Part shown: piece by piece, positions 32,555-41,512 of the stretch
Layout of the letters: each line of letters opens with the position of its first letter
Position numbering within the stretch: the first letter of the stretch is position 1
Assembly: GCA_030524285.1 (NCBI GenBank)
Contig: JAUNGQ010000013.1
Location: 1 to 43,126 of the forward strand
Direction: 5' to 3'
Length of the DNA stretch: 43,126 bases
Source of the DNA: Eubacteriales bacterium
GTDB taxonomy: Bacteria; Bacillota; Clostridia; Oscillospirales; Butyricicoccaceae
Program-made: the position numbers and the translations under genes
The notes under the pieces: model-generated
The model's input: the letters and a program-made list of their open reading frames with translations, nothing else
Databases searched by the model: none
What the model was told of the DNA's origin: nothing

Positions 32555-32654
32555 CTAAAGTATAGAATTCCGCCTTTTGAGAGGTAGGATCTACGCGAGA
32601 TGGCCGTGCCTGATTTGCGGGGGGACGGCTGTTCCGCAGGTAAATTTGTCCGCG

Positions 32655-32673
32655 GTGCGGCGGCGGGCCGCAC
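32655..32673 (+). other. GC-rich leader hairpin before rnfC
   Basis: GTGCGGC pairs with GCCGCAC around a 5-nt loop, about 27 bases before the rnfC start. No T-run follows. It may affect translation initiation or mRNA stability. Confidence 0.45.
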
Positions 32674-32699
32674 AAAATGAACAGAGAGGTGAATCCATA

Positions 32700-34046
32700 A
32701 TGGCGTACACGTTTCGTGGCGGTATCCATCCTGGAACAAAAGATGATCCGGGATTTAAATCCGCAACAAACAAAAAGCCGATCGAAGTCCTGAAGGCACC
32801 TGATAAGGTCATCCTTCCTGTTTCGATGCACATTGGCGCACCGGCAAAGCCGCTGGTGAAGAAAGGTGACATCGTTGACATGGGCCAGATGATCGCGGAG
32901 GCCGGCGGTTTCGTCAGCGCTCCGGTTCACGCATCGGTATCCGGCAAGGTAGTTGACATTGTTCCGATGCTGCATCAGAATGGTTCCAAGGTTTTGTCCA
33001 TTGTGATTGAAAATGACCATGAGGACAGACTGCATGAGTCCGTGAAGCCAAAGAACTTTGAGGCAATGACCAACGATGAGCGCATCCAGGCGATCTGGGA
33101 TGCAGGTATCGTAGGTCACGGCGGCGCAACCTTCCCGACGCATGTTAAGATCAAGTCCGGTATTGGTAAGTGCGATACCATCCTGATCAACGGCGCGGAG
33201 TGCGAGCCGTACATTACATCAGACCACCGTCTGCTTCTGGAACGTCCGGAGGAGATCGTGGAGGGCGTCCGTTATCTGGTAAAGATTATGGGCGTCAAGC
33301 AGGCTTATATCGGCATCGAGCTGAATAAGCAGAATACATTCGCAAAAATTGAAGAGCTGCTGAACAATGACCCGGTCATCAAGCTGGCACCGCTGGAGTG
33401 CCGTTACCCGCAGGGTGCAGAAAAGCAGCTGATTAACGCTGTTACCGGCCGCGAGGTTCCGTCCGGCAAGCTGCCGGCTGACGCAGGCTGCGCAGTATTC
33501 AATGTAGACACCGCCGGTGCCGTATACCGCTGCTTTGCACAGGGTATGCCGGTCATCCGCCGCGTTGTTACCGTTTCCGGTTCTGCTGTTGTTGAGCCGA
33601 AGAACCTCGAGACACGTACCGGTACTCCGGTTACCGAACTGATTGACGCCTGCGGCGGTTTCAAGGAAGCCCCGAACAAGCTTCTGGCTGGCGGCCCGAT
33701 GATGGGCGTGCCGCAGTTTACCACTGACGTACCGGTTCTCAAGGGAACCAACGCGTTCCTTGCTTTCTGCGGAGACGAGGACAAGCGCGTCAAGGATCCA
33801 ACCTGTATCCGCTGTGGACGTTGTGTAGGCGTTTGCCCGATGCATCTGACCCCGGTTTACATGAACATGTACGCATCCAGAAACAACCTGGAAGGCTGTG
33901 AGGAATACGATGTACTGGATTGCATTGAATGCGGCTCGTGTGCATATGTATGTCCGGCACGCATTCCGCTGGTACAGCAGTTCCGCGTTGCCAAGATGCG
34001 CGTTCAGGACAAACGCAGAGCAGAAGCTGCTGCGGCGCAGAAGTAA
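32700..34046 (+). CDS. rnfC: Electron transport complex subunit RnfC
   Basis: 448 residues. This peripheral subunit binds NADH and FMN and passes electrons between NAD and the rest of the Rnf complex. GGIHPG near the start, the NADH-binding GHGGATFPTHVKI segment (about 139-151), the SLBB-like middle and two 4Fe-4S motifs near the end (CIRCGRCVGVCP at about 371-382 and CIECGSCAYVCP at about 410-421) identify it. Start at 32700 follows GAGAGGTG; the upstream in-frame stretch is leader. First gene of the six-gene operon. Confidence 0.96.
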   Translation: MAYTFRGGIHPGTKDDPGFKSATNKKPIEVLKAPDKVILPVSMHIGAPAKPLVKKGDIVDMGQMIAEAGGFVSAPVHASVSGKVVDIVPMLHQNGSKVLSIVIENDHEDRLHESVKPKNFEAMTNDERIQAIWDAGIVGHGGATFPTHVKIKSGIGKCDTILINGAECEPYITSDHRLLLERPEEIVEGVRYLVKIMGVKQAYIGIELNKQNTFAKIEELLNNDPVIKLAPLECRYPQGAEKQLINAVTGREVPSGKLPADAGCAVFNVDTAGAVYRCFAQGMPVIRRVVTVSGSAVVEPKNLETRTGTPVTELIDACGGFKEAPNKLLAGGPMMGVPQFTTDVPVLKGTNAFLAFCGDEDKRVKDPTCIRCGRCVGVCPMHLTPVYMNMYASRNNLEGCEEYDVLDCIECGSCAYVCPARIPLVQQFRVAKMRVQDKRRAEAAAAQK

Positions 34047-34058
34047 GGAGGGTTCGGT

Positions 34059-35066
34059 ATGTATGATTTTAGCAAAGTAGTAATTACATCCTCCCCTCAT
34101 ATTAAGAGCAAAGAGGATACCCAGTCGATTATGCTGGACGTGCTGATCGCACTGATCCCGTCTCTGGCCGTATCGACTTACGTATTTGGATTCCGCGCGA
34201 TTCTGATGACTGCGGTTTCCGTCATTGCATGCATGGTATTTGAGGCTGTTTACGACAAGATCGTGGGCAAGGAAAATACCATCATGGATCTGTCAGCCGC
34301 TGTTACCGGCGTGCTGCTGGCATTTGTCTGCCCGGTAACGCTTCCGTACTGGATGCTGATTATCGGTGACGGCATTGCAATTATTTTCGCTAAGTGCCTG
34401 TTTGGCGGCCTTGGCAAGAACTTTATGAACCCGGCGCTGGCCGGACGTGCATTCCTGCTGGCTTCCTGGCCGGTAGCGATGACCACATGGGCAGCAGCAC
34501 GCAGCCCGATCGGCATCATCTCCAACTCACAGGAGACGCTCGACGCGATCTCTCAGGCTACCCCGATGGCAATCATCAAGGGCAGCGCAGAAGGCGAGCT
34601 GCCGAGCATCGCAAGCATGTTCCTCGGCATGTGCGGCGGTTCTATGGGTGAAGTTTCCGCAATCGCTCTGCTGATCGGCGGCGCTTACCTGCTGTTCCGT
34701 AAGGTTATCACCATCCATATCCCAGCAGCTTACATTCTTACCGTTGCTGTGATTGCCCTGCTGTTCCCGATGGGCGGCATGAGCAGCCGTATCGATTCGC
34801 TGGCATACAGCGTACTGGGCGGCGGCCTGATGCTGGGCGCCATTTTTATGGCTACCGACTACAGCACCACCCCGGTTTCCAAGAAGGGTCAGATTGTCTT
34901 CGGCATTGGCTGCGGTCTGTTGACCACGATGATCCGTTATTTCGGCGGCTATCCGGAAGGCGTCTGCTATTCCATCCTGCTGATGAATACCACGGTATGG
35001 CTGATTGACAAGTACACCCGCCCGACCAAGTTCGGTGCACCGGCAAAGCAGAAGAAGGAGGGCTAA
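34059..35066 (+). CDS. rnfD: Electron transport complex subunit RnfD
   Basis: 335 residues with about nine to ten membrane helices. It carries a covalently bound FMN in other species; the attachment motif is visible as SQATP with Thr168. Related to NqrB. AAGGAGG precedes the ATG, 12 bases after rnfC. It is part of the ion-pumping membrane core. Confidence 0.95.
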   Translation: MYDFSKVVITSSPHIKSKEDTQSIMLDVLIALIPSLAVSTYVFGFRAILMTAVSVIACMVFEAVYDKIVGKENTIMDLSAAVTGVLLAFVCPVTLPYWMLIIGDGIAIIFAKCLFGGLGKNFMNPALAGRAFLLASWPVAMTTWAAARSPIGIISNSQETLDAISQATPMAIIKGSAEGELPSIASMFLGMCGGSMGEVSAIALLIGGAYLLFRKVITIHIPAAYILTVAVIALLFPMGGMSSRIDSLAYSVLGGGLMLGAIFMATDYSTTPVSKKGQIVFGIGCGLLTTMIRYFGGYPEGVCYSILLMNTTVWLIDKYTRPTKFGAPAKQKKEG

Positions 35067-35069
35067 TCC

Positions 35070-35657
35070 ATGGCTGGCAAGCAGAAAAATGAATTTGTAC
35101 AGCTCGGCGGCATCCTTTGTGCAATCACCCTGGTTGTTGCACTGGCTCTCGGCGCTGTAAATGCAGTCACTGTTGATAAGATTGCTGCAATCAACCAGCA
35201 GAAGATCACAGATTCTCTGGCACAGGTTATGCCGGGCGCAGATTCCGAGCAGATTGAGGTAGCAGAAGGCACCACAATTACTACCGAAACCAAGAATGCT
35301 ACATCGGTAGAAATCCTGTCCGCTTACAAGATGACCAAGGACGGCGCTGACGCAGGCTACTGCGTAGAGGTTGGCCCAACCGGCTTCGGCGGCGTAGTTG
35401 ATACCATGGTTGGTATCGATGCAGATGGCAATGTTACTGGTATTTCCGTTATCTCCGCTTCGCAGGAGACACCGGGTCTGGGCGCCAACTCCACAAGCCC
35501 TGAGTTCCAGGGCCAGTTTGCAGATCTGGCAGGCATGGACGTTGCCGTTGAAAAGGACGGCGGCTCCATCGTTGCTCTGACCGGCGCTACCATCACTTCC
35601 CGTTGCGTATCGGAAGGCGTCGTTGCGGCTGCAATGTTCGCTGCAGAACAGGGTTAA
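35070..35657 (+). CDS. rnfG: Electron transport complex subunit RnfG
   Basis: 195 residues with one N-terminal membrane anchor (about 12-34) and an outer FMN-binding domain. The covalent flavin motif is seen as TGATITS at 171-177, with Thr174 as the expected attachment residue. It starts three bases after rnfD, implying tight coupling; GAAGGAGGG overlaps the end of rnfD. Confidence 0.95.
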   Translation: MAGKQKNEFVQLGGILCAITLVVALALGAVNAVTVDKIAAINQQKITDSLAQVMPGADSEQIEVAEGTTITTETKNATSVEILSAYKMTKDGADAGYCVEVGPTGFGGVVDTMVGIDADGNVTGISVISASQETPGLGANSTSPEFQGQFADLAGMDVAVEKDGGSIVALTGATITSRCVSEGVVAAAMFAAEQG

Positions 35658-35672
35658 AGGAGGTCCCGTATA

Positions 35673-36263
35673 ATGAGTTTTGGAAAAAGTCTGAAAGAGG
35701 GTCTGTTTACCGATAACCCGACGCTGGTTCAGCTGATCGGTCTTTGCCCGACCCTTGCAACCACGACTTCGATTACAAATGGTATCGGCATGGGCCTTTC
35801 GGCTACCGCCGTACTGATTTGTTCTAACGTTGTAATTTCCCTGCTGCGTAAGATTATCCCGAATAAGGTTCGTATCGCAGCGTACATCACCGTAATTGCG
35901 GGCTTCGTAACCATGGTTGACCTGCTGCTGCAGGCGTTTATCCCGTCGCTGTCAGCATCCCTGGGTACCTTTATCCCGCTGATCGTAGTAAACTGCATCA
36001 TCCTCGGCCGTGCCGAGGCGTTTGCGTCCAAGAATTCTGTCGGCAAGTCTGCGGTTGACGGCATCTGCATGGGCCTTGGCTTTACCTTTGCTCTGGTTCT
36101 GATGTCGATTGTCCGTGAGCTGCTGGGCGCTGGTACCATCGGCGGCGGTGCAATCACGGTATTCTCCCAGCCGGCTACCATTATGATCCTGCCGGCAGGC
36201 GCATTCCTGACCCTTGGCTGCATCATCGCTGTTATGCAGAAGCTGCTGAAGAAAGGAGAGTAA
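35673..36263 (+). CDS. rnfE: Electron transport complex subunit RnfE
   Basis: 196 residues, six predicted membrane helices. It is homologous to RnfA and inserted in opposite orientation in known structures; the short Cys-containing loops (GLCPTLATT and VNCIILG) correspond to the residues that hold an intramembrane iron-sulfur centre between RnfA and RnfE. AAAGGAGG precedes the ATG. Confidence 0.95.
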   Translation: MSFGKSLKEGLFTDNPTLVQLIGLCPTLATTTSITNGIGMGLSATAVLICSNVVISLLRKIIPNKVRIAAYITVIAGFVTMVDLLLQAFIPSLSASLGTFIPLIVVNCIILGRAEAFASKNSVGKSAVDGICMGLGFTFALVLMSIVRELLGAGTIGGGAITVFSQPATIMILPAGAFLTLGCIIAVMQKLLKKGE

Positions 36264-36269
36264 TCAACA

Positions 36270-36857
36270 ATGCTGACATCTATTTTATCGATTTCTCTCG
36301 GCGCAATCCTGATCAATAACTTCATCATGTCCCAGTTCCTGGGCTGCTGCCCGTTCTTCGGCGTATCCAAGAAGATCGACACTGCAGTCGGCATGGGCAT
36401 GGCGGTAACCTTCGTTATGGGTCTTGCGTCCGCTGTTACATGGCTGATTAACACCTTCGTTCTGATGCCGCTGGGTCTGGGCTTCATGCAGACGGTAGCG
36501 TTCATCCTTGTCATCGCAACACTGGTACAGTTCGTTGAAATGTTCATGATGAAGTCCCTGCCGTCCCTGTATCAGGCACTCGGTGTATTCCTTCCGCTGA
36601 TTACCACCAACTGTGCAGTTCTGGGCGTATCCCTGCAGAACATCCAGAATGGCTACAATTTCATTGAGTCCATTGTATATGGCATCACCGGTGGTCTGGG
36701 CTTCACGCTGGCTATCGTGCTGTTTGCTTCCATCCGTGAGCGTCTGGATGCATCCGCAGAGTGCCCGAAGTGCTTTGAGGGCGTTCCGCTTGCACTGATT
36801 TCCGCTTCCCTGATGGCAATGGCATTCCTGGGCTTCAGCGGTATGAAGATCTGGTAA
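36270..36857 (+). CDS. rnfA: Electron transport complex subunit RnfA
   Basis: 195 residues, six membrane helices. The motifs NFIMSQFLGCCPFFGVSK near residues 16-33 and TNCAVLG near 113-119 are the RnfA counterparts of the RnfE cysteine loops. AAAGGAG overlaps the end of rnfE and the gap is six bases. Confidence 0.96.
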   Translation: MLTSILSISLGAILINNFIMSQFLGCCPFFGVSKKIDTAVGMGMAVTFVMGLASAVTWLINTFVLMPLGLGFMQTVAFILVIATLVQFVEMFMMKSLPSLYQALGVFLPLITTNCAVLGVSLQNIQNGYNFIESIVYGITGGLGFTLAIVLFASIRERLDASAECPKCFEGVPLALISASLMAMAFLGFSGMKIW

Positions 36858-36891
36858 TCCCGACTGTCAAAGAATAGGAGTGAATAACATA

Positions 36892-37797
36892 ATGATGACT
36901 ATTGTTTATGCAGTGCTGGTTCTGGGCGTTATGGGCTTGCTGTTCGGCCTGATCCTTGCATTCGCATCGAAGATCTTTGCGGTCGAGGTTGATGAGCGTA
37001 TTCCGGCAGTACAGGAGTGCCTGCCGGGCGCAAACTGCGGCGGCTGCGGCTACCCGGGCTGTAATGGTCTGGCTACTGCAATTGTCGAGGGCAAGGCGCC
37101 GGTTAACGGCTGCCCGGTCGGCGGCGCTGCTGCTGCTGCCAAGATCGCAGAAGTTCTCGGTGTAGAAGTTACCGAGAGCGAAAAGATGATTGCACATGTC
37201 CATTGCTCCGGCGACTGTGACACGGCAAAGAACCGCGCAACGTACGAAGGCATTGAGGACTGCCTCGGCGCTGTACGTGTTGCGAACGGCTATAAAGAAT
37301 GTGCGTTTGCCTGCCTCGGACTGGGTACCTGTGAAAAGGCATGCCCGTTTGGCGCAATCCATGTAGTGAATGGCGTGGCAACGGTTGATGCGGAAAAGTG
37401 TACCGCATGCTCCAAGTGTGTATCGGCATGCCCGAAGCATATCATCAGCCTTGTACCGGCTGCCAACCCGATCCGTATCGACTGCTCCTCCAAGGCGAAG
37501 GGCAAGGAGGTTATGGATGCATGTACTGCCGGCTGTATCGGCTGCAGTCTGTGTGAGAAGACCTGTAAGTTTGATGCCATCCATATGGAAGGCAACCTGC
37601 CGGTTATCGACTATAGCAAGTGTAAGAAGTGCCAGATGTGTGCAAAGGCATGCCCGCGCCACATCATTGAGCCGTGGAACACCCCGGAAAAGGTAAAGGA
37701 GTTACAGGAAATCAAGGCAAAGCAGGCTGCTGCAAAGAAAGCTGCCGCTGAAAAGGCCGCTGCTGCGAAGGCTGCTGCCGCTGCCGCAGAAAAGTAA
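36892..37797 (+). CDS. rnfB: Electron transport complex subunit RnfB
   Basis: 301 residues. One N-terminal membrane helix (about 1-24), the CLPGANCGGCGYPGC iron-sulfur domain (about 43-57), then four ferredoxin-type 4Fe-4S motifs (for example CTACSKCVSACP and CKKCQMCAKACP). It receives electrons from reduced ferredoxin. The last 35 residues or so are an Ala/Lys-rich helical tail, which is longer than I expect. I chose the ATG at 36892 after AGGAG; a GTG at 36880 overlaps that site. It is the last rnf gene, consistent with the clostridial order C-D-G-E-A-B. Confidence 0.95.
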   Translation: MMTIVYAVLVLGVMGLLFGLILAFASKIFAVEVDERIPAVQECLPGANCGGCGYPGCNGLATAIVEGKAPVNGCPVGGAAAAAKIAEVLGVEVTESEKMIAHVHCSGDCDTAKNRATYEGIEDCLGAVRVANGYKECAFACLGLGTCEKACPFGAIHVVNGVATVDAEKCTACSKCVSACPKHIISLVPAANPIRIDCSSKAKGKEVMDACTAGCIGCSLCEKTCKFDAIHMEGNLPVIDYSKCKKCQMCAKACPRHIIEPWNTPEKVKELQEIKAKQAAAKKAAAEKAAAAKAAAAAAEK

Positions 37798-37840
37798 TTC
37801 CCAACTTTCCAAAAAATCGAAACATAATGAGGAGACGCCC

Positions 37841-39046
37841 ATGAATAACAATCGCAAACACAATCATTCCCGCATCCATCGCACGGTGGCCGCAGTCTTG
37901 ATTGTGGCGGCTGTGGTTGTTATCGTGGGCGCCTTTCTGGTTTTCCAGTGCCTGTCCTTTGACGAGAATGGCGCACATGTGATAGACCGTTATGGCGTAC
38001 TTGCTATGGAAGCGGCGGGCAGTGGAGAGCCGGAAAAAGACGAGCATATGGAAACCACAACAGAGCCTGAAATACCGGACGAAGAGCAGGAAGACAATGC
38101 TCCGGCAGTCCGTGCTGCGATGCTTTCTGCCAATGCACTTTCCGATGCGGAAAGCGTGGAGAAACTGGAGCAGCTGGCAAAGGATGGCGTGCTGGATACC
38201 GTGATCGTCAATATCAAGGATGAAGACGGTTATCTGAATATTGGCGTGCGAACCAACCAGCTGGATGATGTGGATACTATTACAGAGGATACCGCGGATG
38301 AACTGGAGGATTCCATTCAGACGCTGCATGATGCCGGTGTGCATGTCGTCGGACGGATTTACTGTATGCATGACCAGCGTGCCACTTCGCAGAATACGGA
38401 CCTTGCCATGCAATATCAAGCAGGCGGGACATGGCTCGATTATGACAACACGCGTTGGCTGGATATCACCAATCGGGATGCAGTTGATTATATTGGGGAT
38501 ATTGCCAGGAGCGCAGTCAAGGCAGGCTGTGATGAAATCCTGCTGGATGCGTTTACCTTCCCGCTCCGGGGACATATGGATCGTATTGACTTTGCGAAGG
38601 AGCCGGAAGAACAGGCAGATATCCTGCTTGGAGCATTCGAGGATATCAAGGATGCAGTAGGCGAGGGTATTTCGGTCAGCTTGACCGCAGGGTCTGTGAA
38701 TGCGCTGACGGAGCTGTCGGCAATGGCAACAGATGACGGCATTCCGACAGGTAATGTTGAAGATTTGCTTACAGCGGCGGATCGCGTATTGGTTCCCGCA
38801 GATAGTGTGGAGGAAGCTGCTGAAGCTGTGGAGTCGGTACAGAAGCTTGCAAAGGATGCTGTGGTTATCCCCATACTGGATAATATCAGTGCGTGGATGG
38901 AGTATACCGGCGACGCAGTTTTGGAAGCTGTATATAATACGGAAGACGTACTGGCTGTGCTGAACGGCGAGAAAAGCGCGGATGCCATAGACGATGATGA
39001 CACATATGATGATGATAGTGATGAGGATTCTGACGACGAATGGTAA
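37841..39046 (+). CDS. Membrane-anchored putative glycoside hydrolase (DUF4015-like)
   Basis: 401 residues. A basic N-terminus and a membrane helix at about 15-38 anchor the protein; a Glu/Pro-rich linker (about 60-88) leads to a TIM-barrel-like domain. The stretch WLDITNRDAVDYIGDIARSAV followed by CDEILLDAFTFP is the typical DUF4015/GHL pattern in which acidic residues at strand ends would be catalytic. The tail (about 378-400) is nearly all Asp, Ser, Glu. It starts 43 bases after rnfB behind AGGAGA and may be co-transcribed with rnf, though a functional link is not evident. Substrate unknown. Confidence 0.72.
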   Translation: MNNNRKHNHSRIHRTVAAVLIVAAVVVIVGAFLVFQCLSFDENGAHVIDRYGVLAMEAAGSGEPEKDEHMETTTEPEIPDEEQEDNAPAVRAAMLSANALSDAESVEKLEQLAKDGVLDTVIVNIKDEDGYLNIGVRTNQLDDVDTITEDTADELEDSIQTLHDAGVHVVGRIYCMHDQRATSQNTDLAMQYQAGGTWLDYDNTRWLDITNRDAVDYIGDIARSAVKAGCDEILLDAFTFPLRGHMDRIDFAKEPEEQADILLGAFEDIKDAVGEGISVSLTAGSVNALTELSAMATDDGIPTGNVEDLLTAADRVLVPADSVEEAAEAVESVQKLAKDAVVIPILDNISAWMEYTGDAVLEAVYNTEDVLAVLNGEKSADAIDDDDTYDDDSDEDSDDEW

Positions 39047-39057
39047 TGATACGTTAA

Positions 39058-39080
39058 CCTCCCTCAAAGAGGGAGGCTTT
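39058..39080 (+). terminator. Terminator-like hairpin, also a palindromic repeat copy
   Basis: CCTCCCTC/GAGGGAGG around AAA, followed by CTTTT, 12 bases after the stop of the previous gene. It belongs to the same repeat family as 51-106. Confidence 0.65.
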
Positions 39081-39124
39081 TCAACAACCGTTGTACATAC
39101 AGATAGGTTTATCGACAGGCTGAA

Positions 39125-39152
39125 GCTCCCTCGGAGAGGGAGCCTTATTTTT
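39125..39152 (+). repeat. Palindromic repeat copy with T-tract
   Basis: GCTCCCTC/GAGGGAGC around GGA followed by CTTATTTTT. Together with 39058-39076 it flanks a unit of about 90 bases with no coding potential. Confidence 0.6.
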
Positions 39153-39315
39153 ATGTGAAAACAGCCTGGAACATACTGCCCTGTAAAATTTATGTATAAA
39201 ATGCTCTACGTTTACAGAAAAGTAATGAATTATGCAGCGAAATGCCGTATAATAAAAATAATTGGAATGACAAGAGGGTGCAAAACTCCCGAAAAACAGG
39301 AGGGACTTTAATATT

Positions 39316-39993
39316 ATGAGTAAGAAAATTCTGATTGTGGAGGATGACGGCAATATCCGCGAGCTTTTGCGTTTGTATCTGGAGCGAGAGGGCTATGAGA
39401 TTACGGAAGCTGCAAACGGTGAGGAAGGCGTTGCACAGTGGCGCAAGGTCAATCCGGATATGATCCTGCTGGATGTCATGATGCCGATTATGGACGGTTG
39501 GCAGGTCTGCAAGATTATCCGTGAGGAAAGCAAGGTGCCGATTATTATCCTGACTGCAAAGGGTGAAACCTTTGATAAGGTGAACGGCTTGGAAATGGGT
39601 GCCGATGATTATATTGTAAAACCGCTCGAAATGCGTGAGGTTGTGGCACGTGTACGCGCTGTGTTCCGCCGCTTTGCGCCGGAGGACAGCGGAAAGATCT
39701 CATTCGATAAGCTGACGGTAGATAAGCAGGCATATGACTTGATTGTCGATGGCAAACGTGTGGATGCGCCGCCGAAGGAAATTGAATTGCTGTATTTCCT
39801 TGCCTCCAGCCCAAACCGTGTCTTTACCCGCGCGCAGCTGCTGGACGATGTCTGGGGCTTTGATTATTTTGGCGATACCCGTACCGTTGATGTTCATGTC
39901 AAGCGCCTGCGTGAAAAGCTGGAGGGCGTGAGCGATAAGTGGGAACTCAAAACAGTGTGGGGCGTTGGCTATAAGTTTGAAACCAGAGACTGA
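39316..39993 (+). CDS. OmpR/PhoB-type response regulator
   Basis: 225 residues. Receiver domain 1-120 with the acidic pocket Glu9-Asp10-Asp11, phosphoacceptor Asp53 in LLDVMMP, Thr80 and Lys102 in VKPLE. The winged-helix DNA-binding domain (about 128-222) ends WGVGYKFE. A TATAAT lies at 39248-39253 with a weak -35. The gene overlaps the kinase gene by one base (TGATG), so the pair is translationally coupled. Likely targets include the HtrA-type protease downstream, where direct repeats suited to this family are seen. Confidence 0.95.
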   Translation: MSKKILIVEDDGNIRELLRLYLEREGYEITEAANGEEGVAQWRKVNPDMILLDVMMPIMDGWQVCKIIREESKVPIIILTAKGETFDKVNGLEMGADDYIVKPLEMREVVARVRAVFRRFAPEDSGKISFDKLTVDKQAYDLIVDGKRVDAPPKEIELLYFLASSPNRVFTRAQLLDDVWGFDYFGDTRTVDVHVKRLREKLEGVSDKWELKTVWGVGYKFETRD

Positions 39994-41459
39994 TGAGAAA
40001 TTTATTTGTCAAAAATTACATGGCATTTGCCATGCTGATTCTAGTCAGCTTTACATTTGCAGGCGGTGTGTTCATGGCGCAGGTCAGCCGGTATTCCGTA
40101 CAGGAAAAGAAAGAGCAGCTTGGCACAACGGTAAGCTATATTGATACCATCGTGGATAATAATCTGACTTTAGTACAAAGCCCGGATTACAGTGCATTTA
40201 TGCAGACGTATCTTGACCAGCAGGCAGCTGTCAGCGGATGTATTATCCTGCTCACGGATGCGGACGGAAACATCAATATTCTGTCAATGCCGCAGGAGAA
40301 TGAGAATCTGGAAAGTGAGATGCAGGGAGCTGTCAGCAGCAGCCTGGTAAAAACCATTACCGAGACAGGTTCCTATTTTGGTACAGGTAATATTAACGGC
40401 CTGTTTTCAGAAAATTATTTCATTGCCGGAAGCCGCTGTACCAATGCGGATGGCAGCACATCTGCGCTGGTCATTGCGGCAACACCATCGGAATCCACAA
40501 CGGGACTGATGAATGATATCATGCGCAGTTATTTGTTTATCGTCTGTATTACGCTGACGCTGACACTGATTATCAGCTGGTTCCTGTCCGATATGCTGAC
40601 ACGCCCATTGAAGGGGCTTGTTTCTGCTGCAAAGAAATTCGGACGCGGCGAATTTGATGTGCGTGTATCCGAAAACAATAACTGTGATGAAATCGATGAA
40701 CTGGCAGTCAGCTTTAATAATATGGCAACCTCCCTGCGGCAGCAGGAGGAACTGAGCCGTGGCTTTGTTGCGAATGTCTCCCATGAGCTGAAGACACCGA
40801 TGACCTCCATTCGTGGCTTTGTAGACGGTATGCTGGATGGCACGATTCCGCCGGAAAAGCACAATCAATATCTGAAAATCATTTCTGAGGAAGTCGGACG
40901 TCTGTCTCGGCTGGTCATTCGTATGCTGGATGCCGCTAAAATTCAGGCGGGTGAGCTGATTATTACACCGGCGCCGTTTGATTTGACAGAGATGGCGGCG
41001 CGTGTCCTGATCAGCTTTGAGAATCAGATCAATGACAAGCATCTGGAAATGGATGTCGAGCTGGAGGACAATCTGATTGTCAATGGTGACAGCGACCACA
41101 TTTACCGCGTGATTTACAACCTCGTGGATAATGCGGTAAAATTTGTCAACGATGGCGGAACGCTGACCATCCGCGCGGAGACAGAGGGCACGATGAGCCT
41201 GTTCCTGATTCGGAATACCGGCTCCGTGATTCCGCCGGAGGATCTGCCGCATGTCTTTGACCGCTTTTACAAGGTAGACCGCAGCCGCAGCCGTGACCGT
41301 ACCGGCGCAGGACTTGGTCTGTATATTGTGAAATCCATTGTCAATCTGCATGGCGGTGATATTTCTGTCCGCTCCTCTGCAGAAGGAACGGAATTTGCAT
41401 TTACCATGCCGCTTGTGCCAAAGCAGGATGGTCATGACAGGACTAAGAAAACAGAATAG
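39993..41459 (+). CDS. Sensor histidine kinase
   Basis: 488 residues. Membrane helices at about 11-30 and 179-198 enclose an outer sensor domain of about 150 residues; a HAMP linker (about 199-252) follows, then HisKA with His264 in SHELKTPM, and the HATPase domain with NLVDNAVKF (N-box), a DRFYKVDRSRSR region and GAGLGLYIVKSIV. The architecture matches PhoR/ResE/CssS-type kinases that sense envelope conditions. The gene overlaps its response regulator by one base, and the pair is followed by a terminator. Confidence 0.95.
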   Translation: MRNLFVKNYMAFAMLILVSFTFAGGVFMAQVSRYSVQEKKEQLGTTVSYIDTIVDNNLTLVQSPDYSAFMQTYLDQQAAVSGCIILLTDADGNINILSMPQENENLESEMQGAVSSSLVKTITETGSYFGTGNINGLFSENYFIAGSRCTNADGSTSALVIAATPSESTTGLMNDIMRSYLFIVCITLTLTLIISWFLSDMLTRPLKGLVSAAKKFGRGEFDVRVSENNNCDEIDELAVSFNNMATSLRQQEELSRGFVANVSHELKTPMTSIRGFVDGMLDGTIPPEKHNQYLKIISEEVGRLSRLVIRMLDAAKIQAGELIITPAPFDLTEMAARVLISFENQINDKHLEMDVELEDNLIVNGDSDHIYRVIYNLVDNAVKFVNDGGTLTIRAETEGTMSLFLIRNTGSVIPPEDLPHVFDRFYKVDRSRSRDRTGAGLGLYIVKSIVNLHGGDISVRSSAEGTEFAFTMPLVPKQDGHDRTKKTE

Positions 41460-41467
41460 TGACCCTG

Positions 41468-41504
41468 ATACCGGCGCAGGATGAAAAACTGTGCTGGTAT
41501 TTTT
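41468..41504 (+). terminator. Terminator after the two-component genes
   Basis: ATACCGGCGCAG pairs with CTGTGCTGGTAT (two G-T pairs), followed by TTTT. Confidence 0.8.
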
Positions 41505-41512
41505 GTTCGTGT

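Larger units (their letters stand above)
32319..32699 (+). other. Gap between the orphan kinase gene and rnfC
   Basis: No coding sequence supported. It contains the rnf promoter and a GC-rich leader. I see no good terminator for the kinase gene, only a weak CCCC/GGGG pairing at about 32397-32420, so some read-through into rnf is possible. Confidence 0.5.

Noticed and set aside
32555-32699. FMN riboswitch before the flavoprotein-rich rnf operon
   Set aside because: The conserved FMN aptamer blocks are not present; only generic GC-rich hairpins are seen.
37712-39067. 451-residue minus-strand frame over the putative glycoside hydrolase
   Set aside because: The plus-strand gene has a ribosome site, membrane helix and domain pattern; the minus frame is Cys/Ile/His-rich noise.
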